Shown here in pieces: positions 7,743 through 15,002 of a stretch of 20,738 nt of DNA. The position numbers and the translations under genes were made by a program. Within the stretch, counting starts at the first letter, position 1, and every line of letters starts with the position of its first letter. Origin of the DNA: JBDTOX01 sp039933015. Its GTDB lineage: Bacteria > Pseudomonadota > Gammaproteobacteria > Burkholderiales > Methylophilaceae. A model generated the notes under the pieces. The model was not told the DNA's origin, searched no databases, and worked only from the letters and a program-made list of their open reading frames with translations. The stretch covers positions 1 through 20,738 of the forward strand of contig JBDTOX010000047.1 in assembly GCA_039933015.1 (NCBI GenBank), read 5' to 3'.

Positions 7743-7883
7743 ATGGCGGAAGAGGTAGCTTCGATTTATGACGGCGCGACGTTATCGCCGCAGGTGCTCG
7801 ACGCCATGTCGCGTGCATACGGTATCGTTGCGTGCCGGGAAGTCTTGCCGGTGCGGCTTGTGCCGCTCACCGGGCCTCATTAG
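7743..7883 (+). pseudogene. Internally deleted relic of a second pcm gene
   Basis: An open frame of 46 codons. Its residues 14-24 (LSPQVLDAMSR) match the N-terminal INPAVLAAMAR of the intact pcm product (52-62), and residues 32-46 (REVLPVRLVPLTGPH) match its extreme C-terminus, 11 of 15 identical by eye. Both genes end in TAG. The roughly 165 residues between, including the SAM-binding site and active site, are absent. The last 48 bases differ at 14 positions, about half of them silent, so this is an old paralogue and not a recent duplication. It cannot be an active methyltransferase. Confidence 0.7.
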
Positions 7884-7975
7884 GTCTATCGGGTTTTATC
7901 CGATCTGGCTCGCAACAGGCTGGGTGTACAGTGCAGGATGAATGAAAACGATTTACGGTTAGGTAGTAGCGGAAT

Positions 7976-8002
7976 AAAAAAAGAGCCGCATATCTGCGGC
8001 TC
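7976..8002 (-). terminator. Rho-independent terminator of the tRNA operon
   Basis: Perfect eight-base stem GAGCCGCA/TGCGGCTC with a four-base loop, followed on the minus strand by seven T. It begins ten bases after the CCA end of tRNA-Glu. On the plus strand the same stem is followed by TTTT, so it may also stop transcription coming from the pcm side. Confidence 0.9.
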
Positions 8003-8011
8003 TTTTAATTT

Positions 8012-8087
8012 TGGCGTCCCCACGGGGATTCGAACCCCGGTCGCCTCCGTGAAAGGGAGGTGTCCTAGGCCTCTAGACGATGGGGAC
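8012..8087 (-). tRNA. tRNA-Glu (anticodon TTC)
   Basis: 76 bases including an encoded CCA. The acceptor stem GTCCCCA/TGGGGAC is perfect. The D-arm region is CGTCTAGAGGCCTAGGAC, the anticodon loop CTTTCAC carries TTC, and the T arm has GGTTCGAATCC. It is the second gene of a tRNA pair, 42 bases after tRNA-Ala, and is followed directly by a terminator. Confidence 0.97.
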
Positions 8088-8129
8088 CTAAGAAAGTTAC
8101 AGCATTTTACTACAAAATCTGACTTTTCG

Positions 8130-8205
<76 letters not shown>

Positions 8206-8218
8206 GAAAAGAGGCGCC

Positions 8219-8247
8219 ATATTAAAGACGGGCGCGCCTGTTGTCAA
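8219..8247 (-). promoter_or_regulatory. Strong sigma-70 promoter for the tRNA operon
   Basis: On the minus strand a consensus -35 TTGACA (8242-8247) and a -10 TAATAT (8219-8224) are separated by exactly 17 bases. A GC-rich stretch (GGCGCC) follows the -10, as in stringently controlled stable-RNA promoters. tRNA-Ala begins 13 bases beyond the -10. An AAAGACG/CGTCTTT inverted repeat (8224-8230 and 8248-8254) brackets the -35 and spacer. Confidence 0.88.
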
Positions 8248-8260
8248 CGTCTTTCGCTCA

Positions 8261-9541
8261 TTAAAAGCTATCGAACAATTTCACACCATCTCTCGCAAGC
8301 TTAGCTGCACCATAAGCCGCTTCGGTATGCTCGGCTGTGCCGACCCGGATTGCCATGGTATGGCTGCGAATAATTGTCCACGCGGGATTTTGTGCGCCGC
8401 CGCCAGCCGTTAATACCGACCGCAAAAGACTGGCACCGAGATTCTCCAGCAATGTGTAGCCTTGCGCCTCAATGCGGGCAAGGCTTTCAAGCAGACCTTG
8501 CAAATAGAGGAGATCGTTCAGGGGGCGAGGCTCCAGGCGGGGCTGGAGTTGAATGTCGTTAACAGGGAAACGTTCGCCGGTGGCTGTTAAGGGGTAATAA
8601 TCCAGGCCTGTCAGGTGATCGGGGTCAAGTTGACGGCTTAACTCGGCCAGGCGCTCACGGCCAAATAGCTTGTCCAATACAGCACCGCCACAATTTGACG
8701 CACCTCCGGCAAGCCATAAAGCGCCGCAACGATGACTGTAGATGCCGTAATCTGCAGCATCCACGCGGCTTTGGCTCAATAGCTTGAGCACCATGGTGGA
8801 CCCGAGGGAAGTAACAGCCTGGCCAGGCTGGCATGCGCCGCTGGCGATAAAAGCCGCAACGCTGTCAGTTGTGCCTGCGCGAATTTGACACTGGGGGCTT
8901 AAGCCTGATTTGTTCGCCACATCAGCCTGAATCAGGCCCATGGCAGTACCCGGCTCAAGTACATGCGGCAGAACGCTTTCATCGGTTATTTCTGCCAGCC
9001 ATTGGGGGTAGCAAAGGGATTCAACGTCGTAACCCAATTTAAGCGCGTTGTGATAATCGCTAATACCGGGCCTGCCATGCAGCAAAAACGCTAACCAGTC
9101 TGCCTGATGTAAAAAATAGCGGGCCGATGCGTATTCCGGTTGTTGACGAAACCATAAAAGCTTGGCGAGGCTGGAGCTTGCGCTATTGCAGACATGACCA
9201 CCAGGCGCCATACGCTGAATAACTGCTGCTTCAGCGCTTGCGCGGCTGTCGTTATAGAGCAGGGCTGGCAACAGCGGCTCGCCTGCTTGATCGCAGAGCA
9301 GGGAAGTTGATGAAGTAGCGCAGATGGCAATGCTGGCGATGTTGACGCGGTAGCTGGCGGGAATTTCAGCCAACAGCTGCCAAAGGGCTTCACGCCATTC
9401 TGCGTAATCGTTATGGGAAAACTTCAAGGCAGCCTCATGCACAAGGCTGCCGTTTGCGGCTATCAGGTTGGCACGCGCTCCGCTGGTGCCAAAATCAAGG
9501 CCGAGATAGCACTCAGCCCCGGATATTGGATGAAGACTCAA
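8261..9541 (-). CDS. FGGY-family sugar kinase, probably D-ribulose kinase type
   Basis: 426 residues, shorter than the roughly 500 usual for FGGY kinases. It would phosphorylate a sugar or sugar alcohol with ATP. Motifs: N-terminal phosphate loop GLDFGTSGARA (14-24), AGTTDSVAAF (222-231) with the likely catalytic Asp226, the second phosphate segment TSLGSTM (244-250) and adenosine-type TAGGGAQNP (378-386). The compact length and these blocks resemble the D-ribulose/xylulose kinase group of cyanobacteria and plants; the substrate is not certain. Its ATG lies 29 bases inside the end of queF, so it is probably translationally coupled to it. No later start keeps the phosphate loop. Confidence 0.85.
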   Translation of the reverse strand: MSLHPISGAECYLGLDFGTSGARANLIAANGSLVHEAALKFSHNDYAEWREALWQLLAEIPASYRVNIASIAICATSSTSLLCDQAGEPLLPALLYNDSRASAEAAVIQRMAPGGHVCNSASSSLAKLLWFRQQPEYASARYFLHQADWLAFLLHGRPGISDYHNALKLGYDVESLCYPQWLAEITDESVLPHVLEPGTAMGLIQADVANKSGLSPQCQIRAGTTDSVAAFIASGACQPGQAVTSLGSTMVLKLLSQSRVDAADYGIYSHRCGALWLAGGASNCGGAVLDKLFGRERLAELSRQLDPDHLTGLDYYPLTATGERFPVNDIQLQPRLEPRPLNDLLYLQGLLESLARIEAQGYTLLENLGASLLRSVLTAGGGAQNPAWTIIRSHTMAIRVGTAEHTEAAYGAAKLARDGVKLFDSF

Positions 9542-9947
9542 ACTGGGTCAGGTCTACGCGTGGGGCAGGTTGCCAGCCAGCCTTGCGGTGTTCAGCTACT
9601 ACATTGGTGAATATGCCGCCGCGCACATAAAATTTGGCGGTAAGCCGCATGAACTTGGGCTCGAGCGCAGCAACCAGGTCGTCCAGGATGCGGTTGGTCA
9701 CCGCCTCATGGAAGCAGCCTTCATCGCGGAATGACCACATATAAAGCTTGAGGCTTTTTAGCTCCACGCATTTCTGATCCGGGATGTAGTCCAGGTACAG
9801 CACGGCGAAATCCGGCTGGCCGGTTTTCGGGCACAGGCAGGTGAATTCAGGGATTTCCATATGAATATGAAAATCGCGCGTGGGCGTTGGATTGTCGAAG
9901 GTTTCGAGCACCTTACTGGGTTTGCTATGAGCTAGTTGACTGGACAT
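9513..9947 (-). CDS. queF: NADPH-dependent 7-cyano-7-deazaguanine reductase (preQ0 reductase)
   Basis: 144 residues, matching the short unimodular QueF class. It reduces the nitrile of preQ0 to the aminomethyl of preQ1 in queuosine biosynthesis. The active-site block is FTCLCPKTGQPD, with catalytic Cys39 and Asp46 by comparison with Bacillus subtilis Cys55 and Asp62. The family signature ELKSLKLYMWSFRDEGCFHE spans 62-81. Cys37, where the Bacillus enzyme has Ser, makes an unusual Cys-x-Cys. It reads divergently from smc and overlaps the downstream sugar kinase by 29 bases. No strong ribosome binding site is visible before ATG 9947. Confidence 0.96.
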   Translation of the reverse strand: MSSQLAHSKPSKVLETFDNPTPTRDFHIHMEIPEFTCLCPKTGQPDFAVLYLDYIPDQKCVELKSLKLYMWSFRDEGCFHEAVTNRILDDLVAALEPKFMRLTAKFYVRGGIFTNVVAEHRKAGWQPAPRVDLTQFESSSNIRG

Positions 9948-9984
9948 GAGGGCTACCGTATAAATCTGACTATTGTAAAGTCAT

Positions 9985-10012
9985 ATTATACAAGCTCGTT
10001 TGAATATATAAG
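9985..10012 (-). promoter_or_regulatory. queF: Candidate queF promoter
   Basis: A perfect -10 TATAAT is at 9985-9990 on the minus strand, 38 bases before the queF start. The best -35 at 16-base spacing is only CTTATA (10007-10012). Assignment rests on the -10 and its position in the 77-base divergent gap. Confidence 0.4.
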
Positions 10013-10024
10013 CCCTCAAAACAA

Positions 10025-13000
10025 TTGCGCCTTACCCATCTCAAGCTTGCCGGTTTCAAATCCTTTGTCGATCCGACTACTTTGCACATACATGGGCAGC
10101 GTGTCGGAGTTGTCGGGCCGAACGGCTGCGGCAAATCCAATGTCATGGAATCCATACGCTGGGTGCTGGGCGAATCCAGCGCACGAGAAATGCGCGGCGA
10201 TTCGATGGCAGACGTTATTTTTAACGGCTCCGGTAACCGCAAGCCAGTCTCGCGCGCCAGCGTCGAGCTCATATTTGATAACAGCCTGGGAGGCGCAAAT
10301 GGCGAATGGTCGCAATATGCCGAAATCTCCGTCAAGCGCGTACTCGTGCGCGACAAAGGCTCCAGCTACTCCATCAACAACACCGCAGTACGGCGCCGTG
10401 ATGTAGCGGACCTGTTCCTGGGCACCGGCCTTGGCGGCCGCGCTTACGCCATCATTGGACAAAATACGATTTCAAGGATAGTTGAGGCCAAGCCTGAGGA
10501 ATTGCGAATTTTTCTGGAAGAAGCTGCCGGCATATCCAAATACAAGGAACGCCGCCGCGAAACGGAGCTGCGGCTGCGCGATACACGCGAAAACCTGACG
10601 CGGGTTGAAGACATACGCCGCGAGATGGAAAAGCAGATTTCCCGCTTAGCCTCGCAGGCGCTGGTCACTGAGCAATATCATCGCCTGCAGGACGCACTGA
10701 AACACGCACAAGGCCAGCTATGGCTGCTGAAAAAGCGTGATGCAAGTAACCGTTGGGAGAAAAGTCAGCGCCAGGTAGAAAAACTGGTCAACGAGCTGGA
10801 AGCGCAAATGGCCGCCTTGCGTAAAACCGAAAGCGCGCTGGAAAGCCTGCGCCAGCAACATTTCGCGGCGACCGAAAGCGTGCAAACCGCACAAACCAGA
10901 TACTACGAAGCCAATGCCGAGGTATCCAATCTTGAGCAGCAGGTGAAACATACGCAGGAAGGTGGTGACAGGCTTACCGCCCAATTGCAGCAACTCGCTG
11001 CACAGTCACACAAAATCGAGTCGCAAGGCATTCTACTGCAAGAAAACATGCAGCAATTAATCACCCAGCAGCAAGAGGCCGGTAGCAGTGAAAAGCAAGC
11101 TGCGCAGGATTTGCAGGCGGCCAGGCTCTCGTTGCCCAAGACCGAGCAGGAATACGCCTTGGCGCAACACAGCCTCACTGCTGCGCAAAAAGCACTTAAT
11201 GCGACAGAGCAAGGGATCCGCGTCGAAACCACGAACCTCGATCATTTAAACCGGACGCTCAGCGAACTCGTACAGCGCCTGCAACGGCTGGAGAACGAAC
11301 AAGCCAGCCTGCAGTTGCAGGACAGCGCCGAGTTTGCACAAAAGCAGACAACCTACGAGAGCGCCCAGGCAGAAATCGCCACACTCGAGAAAAATATCGG
11401 CGAACTACGCCAGCAAGAGCAGCAACAAGCCGTGCAAATCAAGCAGCTGCGTGAAGCCCAACTGCGGGAAGAGCGTGGCCTGGTGCAGCTGGAAGCACAA
11501 ATTTCCTCGATTTCCAAAATCCAGCAATCACTGGGACATGAGTCCAAGCTGGATGGATGGCTCAAAAACACAGGCTTGTATGACAGCACGCGTATCTGGC
11601 AAAAAATCAGCATAGAAGCAGGCTGGGAAACCGCTCTGGAAGCGGTTCTTGGGGCACGACTGAATGCCATTTTGCAACCGGGCACGCTGCCTGATTTAAC
11701 ACCCAAGCAACGTCCGCCTGTGGCGCTGGTGCTTTGTCAGCCGGGTGAGAGCGGCGCACTCACCACCGTAGAAGAAACACCGCATCGCTGGAAACCGCTT
11801 TTTTCCATCATCCGCACTATCGAACCAGGCTTGGTCACTTTAATGCAGGACTGGCTTGCCGGCATTTATATCCTGGATGAGGCGTTCAATGCCGAAGATG
11901 CGCACAATCACCTGAAATCCGGTGAGATTCTGGTTAGCAAGCTGGGAGATGTGTACACCAGGCATAGCCTAGCGCTCTACGCCGCCCAATCAGCACTGCA
12001 TGGTGTGCTGGAGCGGCAGCGGGAACTGGCGAGCCTGCAAGCGCAATTACCGCTGCTGCAACGCAGCCTGCAGCACCGTATTGAGGCGCTGAACCAGGCC
12101 GAACTTGCCTTGCAGCAAGTGCGTCAGGCTTATCAACAGCAGCAGCAGGCACTCCGCACCAATACGCAACTGCAGCATAATCTCAATCTCGAGATTCAAC
12201 GCCTGCAACAGCAGCGCCAGCATGTGCTGGAGCGCCAGAAAACCATGCAGGCAGAGCAGCAGGCAGCGCTGCAACGCCAGGCTGGATTACACATTGAAAA
12301 GCAGCAAAAACAGGATGCGCTAGAAAATCTCCGCACCGCTTTGGCTGATTTACTGGCGAAGCATGCACAGGCACAAACGGCAAAGCAGGGGGCTGAGCTT
12401 GCATTAAATACTGTGCGCAGCGAATTGCACAAGGCTGAACGCCTGGGGCAGGAGAAGGTATTTAATAATAAAATAATTACCAATAATATCAATGACATAA
12501 AAAGTAAAATTAATGCCATAATTGAAGAAAAAAATGCCTTGCTGATACGCCGCAATGAGGCTGCAACCATGCTTGCAGCGGTAACCATGGAAAGCCTGAA
12601 AGCCAACCTCGCAGCAGCCCTTGCAAGCAAGCAACAACGCGAGACTGAGCTGGTCTCAGCACGCGAGGCCATGGCAGGCGCCGAGCAGGGGTTGCAGACA
12701 CAGGAACGTGCTCGGATGCAAAACGAGCAGCAATTGCACCCGCTCAGAGACAAGCTGGAACAAGCCCGCTTGCAAGAGCAACAGGCGCGTCTATATTTTG
12801 AGCAATGTCAGGCGGCACTTATGGCCAACGGGCTTGATGAAGCGGCGCTGGGCGCAAACCTTGCGCCATCGGCCAAGGCCAGCGAGCTTGAACGCAGCAC
12901 CGAGGCGCTTAACGTGCAGATCAACGCGCTGGGGCCGGTCAACCTGGCGGCGATACAGGAACTGGATAGCGAGCGCGAGCGCAAGGCCTACCTGGATAGC

Positions 13001-13603
13001 CAGGCACAGGATCTGGAACAAGCTGTCGCCACGCTGGGAGATGCCATTCGCCGCATAGACCACGAAACGCGTAGCCGGCTACAAAATACGTTTGATGAAG
13101 CCAACCGCCACTTTGGCGAACTTTTCACAGCCCTGTTTGGCGGCGGACAAGCCCGTCTGGTATTGCTAGGCGAAGAAATTCTGGATACCGGCATGCAGGT
13201 CTTTGCCCAACCGCCTGGTAAAAAGAACACTACGATACACTTGCTCTCAGGCGGTGAAAAAGCGCTGACGGCATTGGCACTGGTATTCGCGCTGTTCAGG
13301 CTTAATCCCGCGCCGTTCTGCCTAATGGATGAGGTAGACGCACCGCTAGACGACAGCAATACGGAAAGATTTTGCAATATGGTAAAAAAAATGTCCGAAC
13401 GCACACAGTTTTTGTTCGTCAGTCATAATAAAATAACCATGGAAATGGCACAGCAGCTTATCGGGGTTACCATGCAGGAGTCCGGTGTTTCGCGTATTGT
13501 CGAAGTCGATATGGAGGCCGCCCTGCAAATGAATAATGAGGCCAGCTATGAAACACATGCAAATTCGCAAGCCAGTAACAATAAAACGAGTATTACAAAA
13601 TGA
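10025..13603 (+). CDS. smc: Chromosome segregation protein SMC
   Basis: 1192 residues, full length. SMC dimers compact and segregate the chromosome, working with ScpA/ScpB. The N-terminal head begins LTHLKLAGFKSF with Walker A GPNGCGKSN at 31-39. Two long coiled coils flank a hinge around residues 500-650. The C-terminal head has the ABC signature LLSGGEK at 1073-1079 and Walker B CLMDEVD at 1099-1105. The start is TTG: a TGA lies in frame 24 bases upstream, there is no upstream ATG or GTG in between, and family proteins begin exactly at this MRLTHLKLAGFKSF. No clear ribosome binding site precedes it, so initiation may be weak. Bases 12457-12540 form an AT-rich, Asn/Ile/Lys-coding island inside the second coiled coil, unlike the rest of the gene. 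Its stop overlaps the zipA start by four bases. Confidence 0.96.
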   Translation: MRLTHLKLAGFKSFVDPTTLHIHGQRVGVVGPNGCGKSNVMESIRWVLGESSAREMRGDSMADVIFNGSGNRKPVSRASVELIFDNSLGGANGEWSQYAEISVKRVLVRDKGSSYSINNTAVRRRDVADLFLGTGLGGRAYAIIGQNTISRIVEAKPEELRIFLEEAAGISKYKERRRETELRLRDTRENLTRVEDIRREMEKQISRLASQALVTEQYHRLQDALKHAQGQLWLLKKRDASNRWEKSQRQVEKLVNELEAQMAALRKTESALESLRQQHFAATESVQTAQTRYYEANAEVSNLEQQVKHTQEGGDRLTAQLQQLAAQSHKIESQGILLQENMQQLITQQQEAGSSEKQAAQDLQAARLSLPKTEQEYALAQHSLTAAQKALNATEQGIRVETTNLDHLNRTLSELVQRLQRLENEQASLQLQDSAEFAQKQTTYESAQAEIATLEKNIGELRQQEQQQAVQIKQLREAQLREERGLVQLEAQISSISKIQQSLGHESKLDGWLKNTGLYDSTRIWQKISIEAGWETALEAVLGARLNAILQPGTLPDLTPKQRPPVALVLCQPGESGALTTVEETPHRWKPLFSIIRTIEPGLVTLMQDWLAGIYILDEAFNAEDAHNHLKSGEILVSKLGDVYTRHSLALYAAQSALHGVLERQRELASLQAQLPLLQRSLQHRIEALNQAELALQQVRQAYQQQQQALRTNTQLQHNLNLEIQRLQQQRQHVLERQKTMQAEQQAALQRQAGLHIEKQQKQDALENLRTALADLLAKHAQAQTAKQGAELALNTVRSELHKAERLGQEKVFNNKIITNNINDIKSKINAIIEEKNALLIRRNEAATMLAAVTMESLKANLAAALASKQQRETELVSAREAMAGAEQGLQTQERARMQNEQQLHPLRDKLEQARLQEQQARLYFEQCQAALMANGLDEAALGANLAPSAKASELERSTEALNVQINALGPVNLAAIQELDSERERKAYLDSQAQDLEQAVATLGDAIRRIDHETRSRLQNTFDEANRHFGELFTALFGGGQARLVLLGEEILDTGMQVFAQPPGKKNTTIHLLSGGEKALTALALVFALFRLNPAPFCLMDEVDAPLDDSNTERFCNMVKKMSERTQFLFVSHNKITMEMAQQLIGVTMQESGVSRIVEVDMEAALQMNNEASYETHANSQASNNKTSITK

Positions 13604-14985
13604 CTGATCTACAACTTGCCTTACTGGCGTTAGGCGCGCTTATCATCGTGGCGGTAATCGTATTCAACTGGTGGCAGGAAAGAAAGCTGCGCAATGAGAT
13701 TTCCGAACGCTTCGACGCGCCGCGCCACGATGCCTTAATCGACGATTTTCGTATTGATGCGGATGCGATACTGAAAGACGAGCGCGAGTTTGAGTTTGAG
13801 GGGGCAGGGGCATATTCAGCGCCTCAGCAAGACTACCCCCCAGCCACCATCTCCCATGAGGATCACAGCCCCGATTACAAAAATGCCGTGACAGAAGCTG
13901 TCTCAGCCGTGGCCGAATTTGAACAGGACTTGGCGGTTCCAGTACAAGACTTGTCAACCCAGGCAAATACATGGGAAGACGACAATACCTCTGACGAGCT
14001 GCCTCCGGAAAAAGCAACCACAGCAGAGCTCATGGAAGAAGCCGGCCTGAATGAAACCTCTTCCGCCGCGTCAAAATTCTGGACCGATGAAGTCCAGCCC
14101 GACACTGCGACGGCTCCGGCCAGCCAGCCCATCGAGCAACTGTCTGATGAAGAAGTTGCGTTACCTGCCACCATCAATCATCAAGTCGATTTAATCGCGG
14201 TGCTTTACCTGCAACAGTCAGTTGTTGGCAGTGCTTTACGCGAGCTGCTGTTGTCTTTGGCTGACCTCGACAAACCCATATATATCTATGGCCTGGGCTT
14301 CGATGGCGTGTGGTGCCCGTTAACGCGGGAGCACGAAGCAACACAATTCATCAGAGCGGTCTGCAGCCTGCAGCTTGCTGACCGCTCAGGCCCGGCTGCA
14401 AAAGAAACGCTGAACCGTTTTCAGCACGCGGTGGACAGCATTGAGCATAAACTGGCAGCCCAAGTGGAGTGGCAAGGCAACCCCGACCCATTGCGCTACG
14501 CCAGTGAACTGGATCAATTCTGTCTTGATGTGGACAAGATGGTCGGCTTCCATTTGATACAAAGCGCCAGCGGTCCTTTTACCGGCACCAAATTCAGGGG
14601 GCTAGCTGAAGCCGGTGGCTTGGTATTGCACAAAGACGGGACTTTTCATTACGATTCGGAGCACGGGCAGCGGTTGTTCTCCGTCGTCAACCAGGACAAC
14701 ACGCCCTTCAGTACGGAAATGTTGCGTACGGCGGTTGTTCGCGGCGTCACCTTCCAGCTGGATATACCGCGGGTCAAAAATTGCGCCGAAGTTTTTAAGC
14801 ACATGATATTGGTTGCCCGCCAAATGGAACATAGCTTGAGCGGACAGCTGGTCGATGACAACCAGCGCACTTTGGGCGAAGCGCAGATTGAGAAAATTCG
14901 CCAGCAACTCAAGATGATCCACGCCACCATGGTCGCACGTGGCATCGTGCCGGGAAGCCCCATCGCGCTTAGGCTTTTCTCCTAA
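13600..14985 (+). CDS. zipA: ZipA-like cell division protein
   Basis: 461 residues. ZipA anchors FtsZ filaments to the inner membrane in early division. There is one N-terminal membrane helix (about 5-23), then a basic stretch (QERKLRNE), a long acidic low-complexity linker (about 40-190) and a C-terminal FtsZ-binding-type domain. The recognisable core is about 313-456 (KMVGFHLIQSASGPFTGTKF onward, ending VARGIVPGSPIALRLFS). The C-terminal region (about 195-461) is larger than in Escherichia coli ZipA, where the domain is about 140 residues. The ATG overlaps the smc stop (ATGA), and ligA follows after 17 bases; the smc-zipA-ligA order is common in Betaproteobacteria and Gammaproteobacteria. 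Confidence 0.9.
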   Translation: MTDLQLALLALGALIIVAVIVFNWWQERKLRNEISERFDAPRHDALIDDFRIDADAILKDEREFEFEGAGAYSAPQQDYPPATISHEDHSPDYKNAVTEAVSAVAEFEQDLAVPVQDLSTQANTWEDDNTSDELPPEKATTAELMEEAGLNETSSAASKFWTDEVQPDTATAPASQPIEQLSDEEVALPATINHQVDLIAVLYLQQSVVGSALRELLLSLADLDKPIYIYGLGFDGVWCPLTREHEATQFIRAVCSLQLADRSGPAAKETLNRFQHAVDSIEHKLAAQVEWQGNPDPLRYASELDQFCLDVDKMVGFHLIQSASGPFTGTKFRGLAEAGGLVLHKDGTFHYDSEHGQRLFSVVNQDNTPFSTEMLRTAVVRGVTFQLDIPRVKNCAEVFKHMILVARQMEHSLSGQLVDDNQRTLGEAQIEKIRQQLKMIHATMVARGIVPGSPIALRLFS

Positions 14986-15002
14986 ATCCTTACAAGTCAA
15001 TC

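Noticed and set aside
12105..12753. Several long antisense ORFs opposite smc
   Set aside because: They are mirror images of the Gln/Ala/Leu-rich coiled-coil coding sequence and show Cys/Ser/Leu-rich low-complexity translations.
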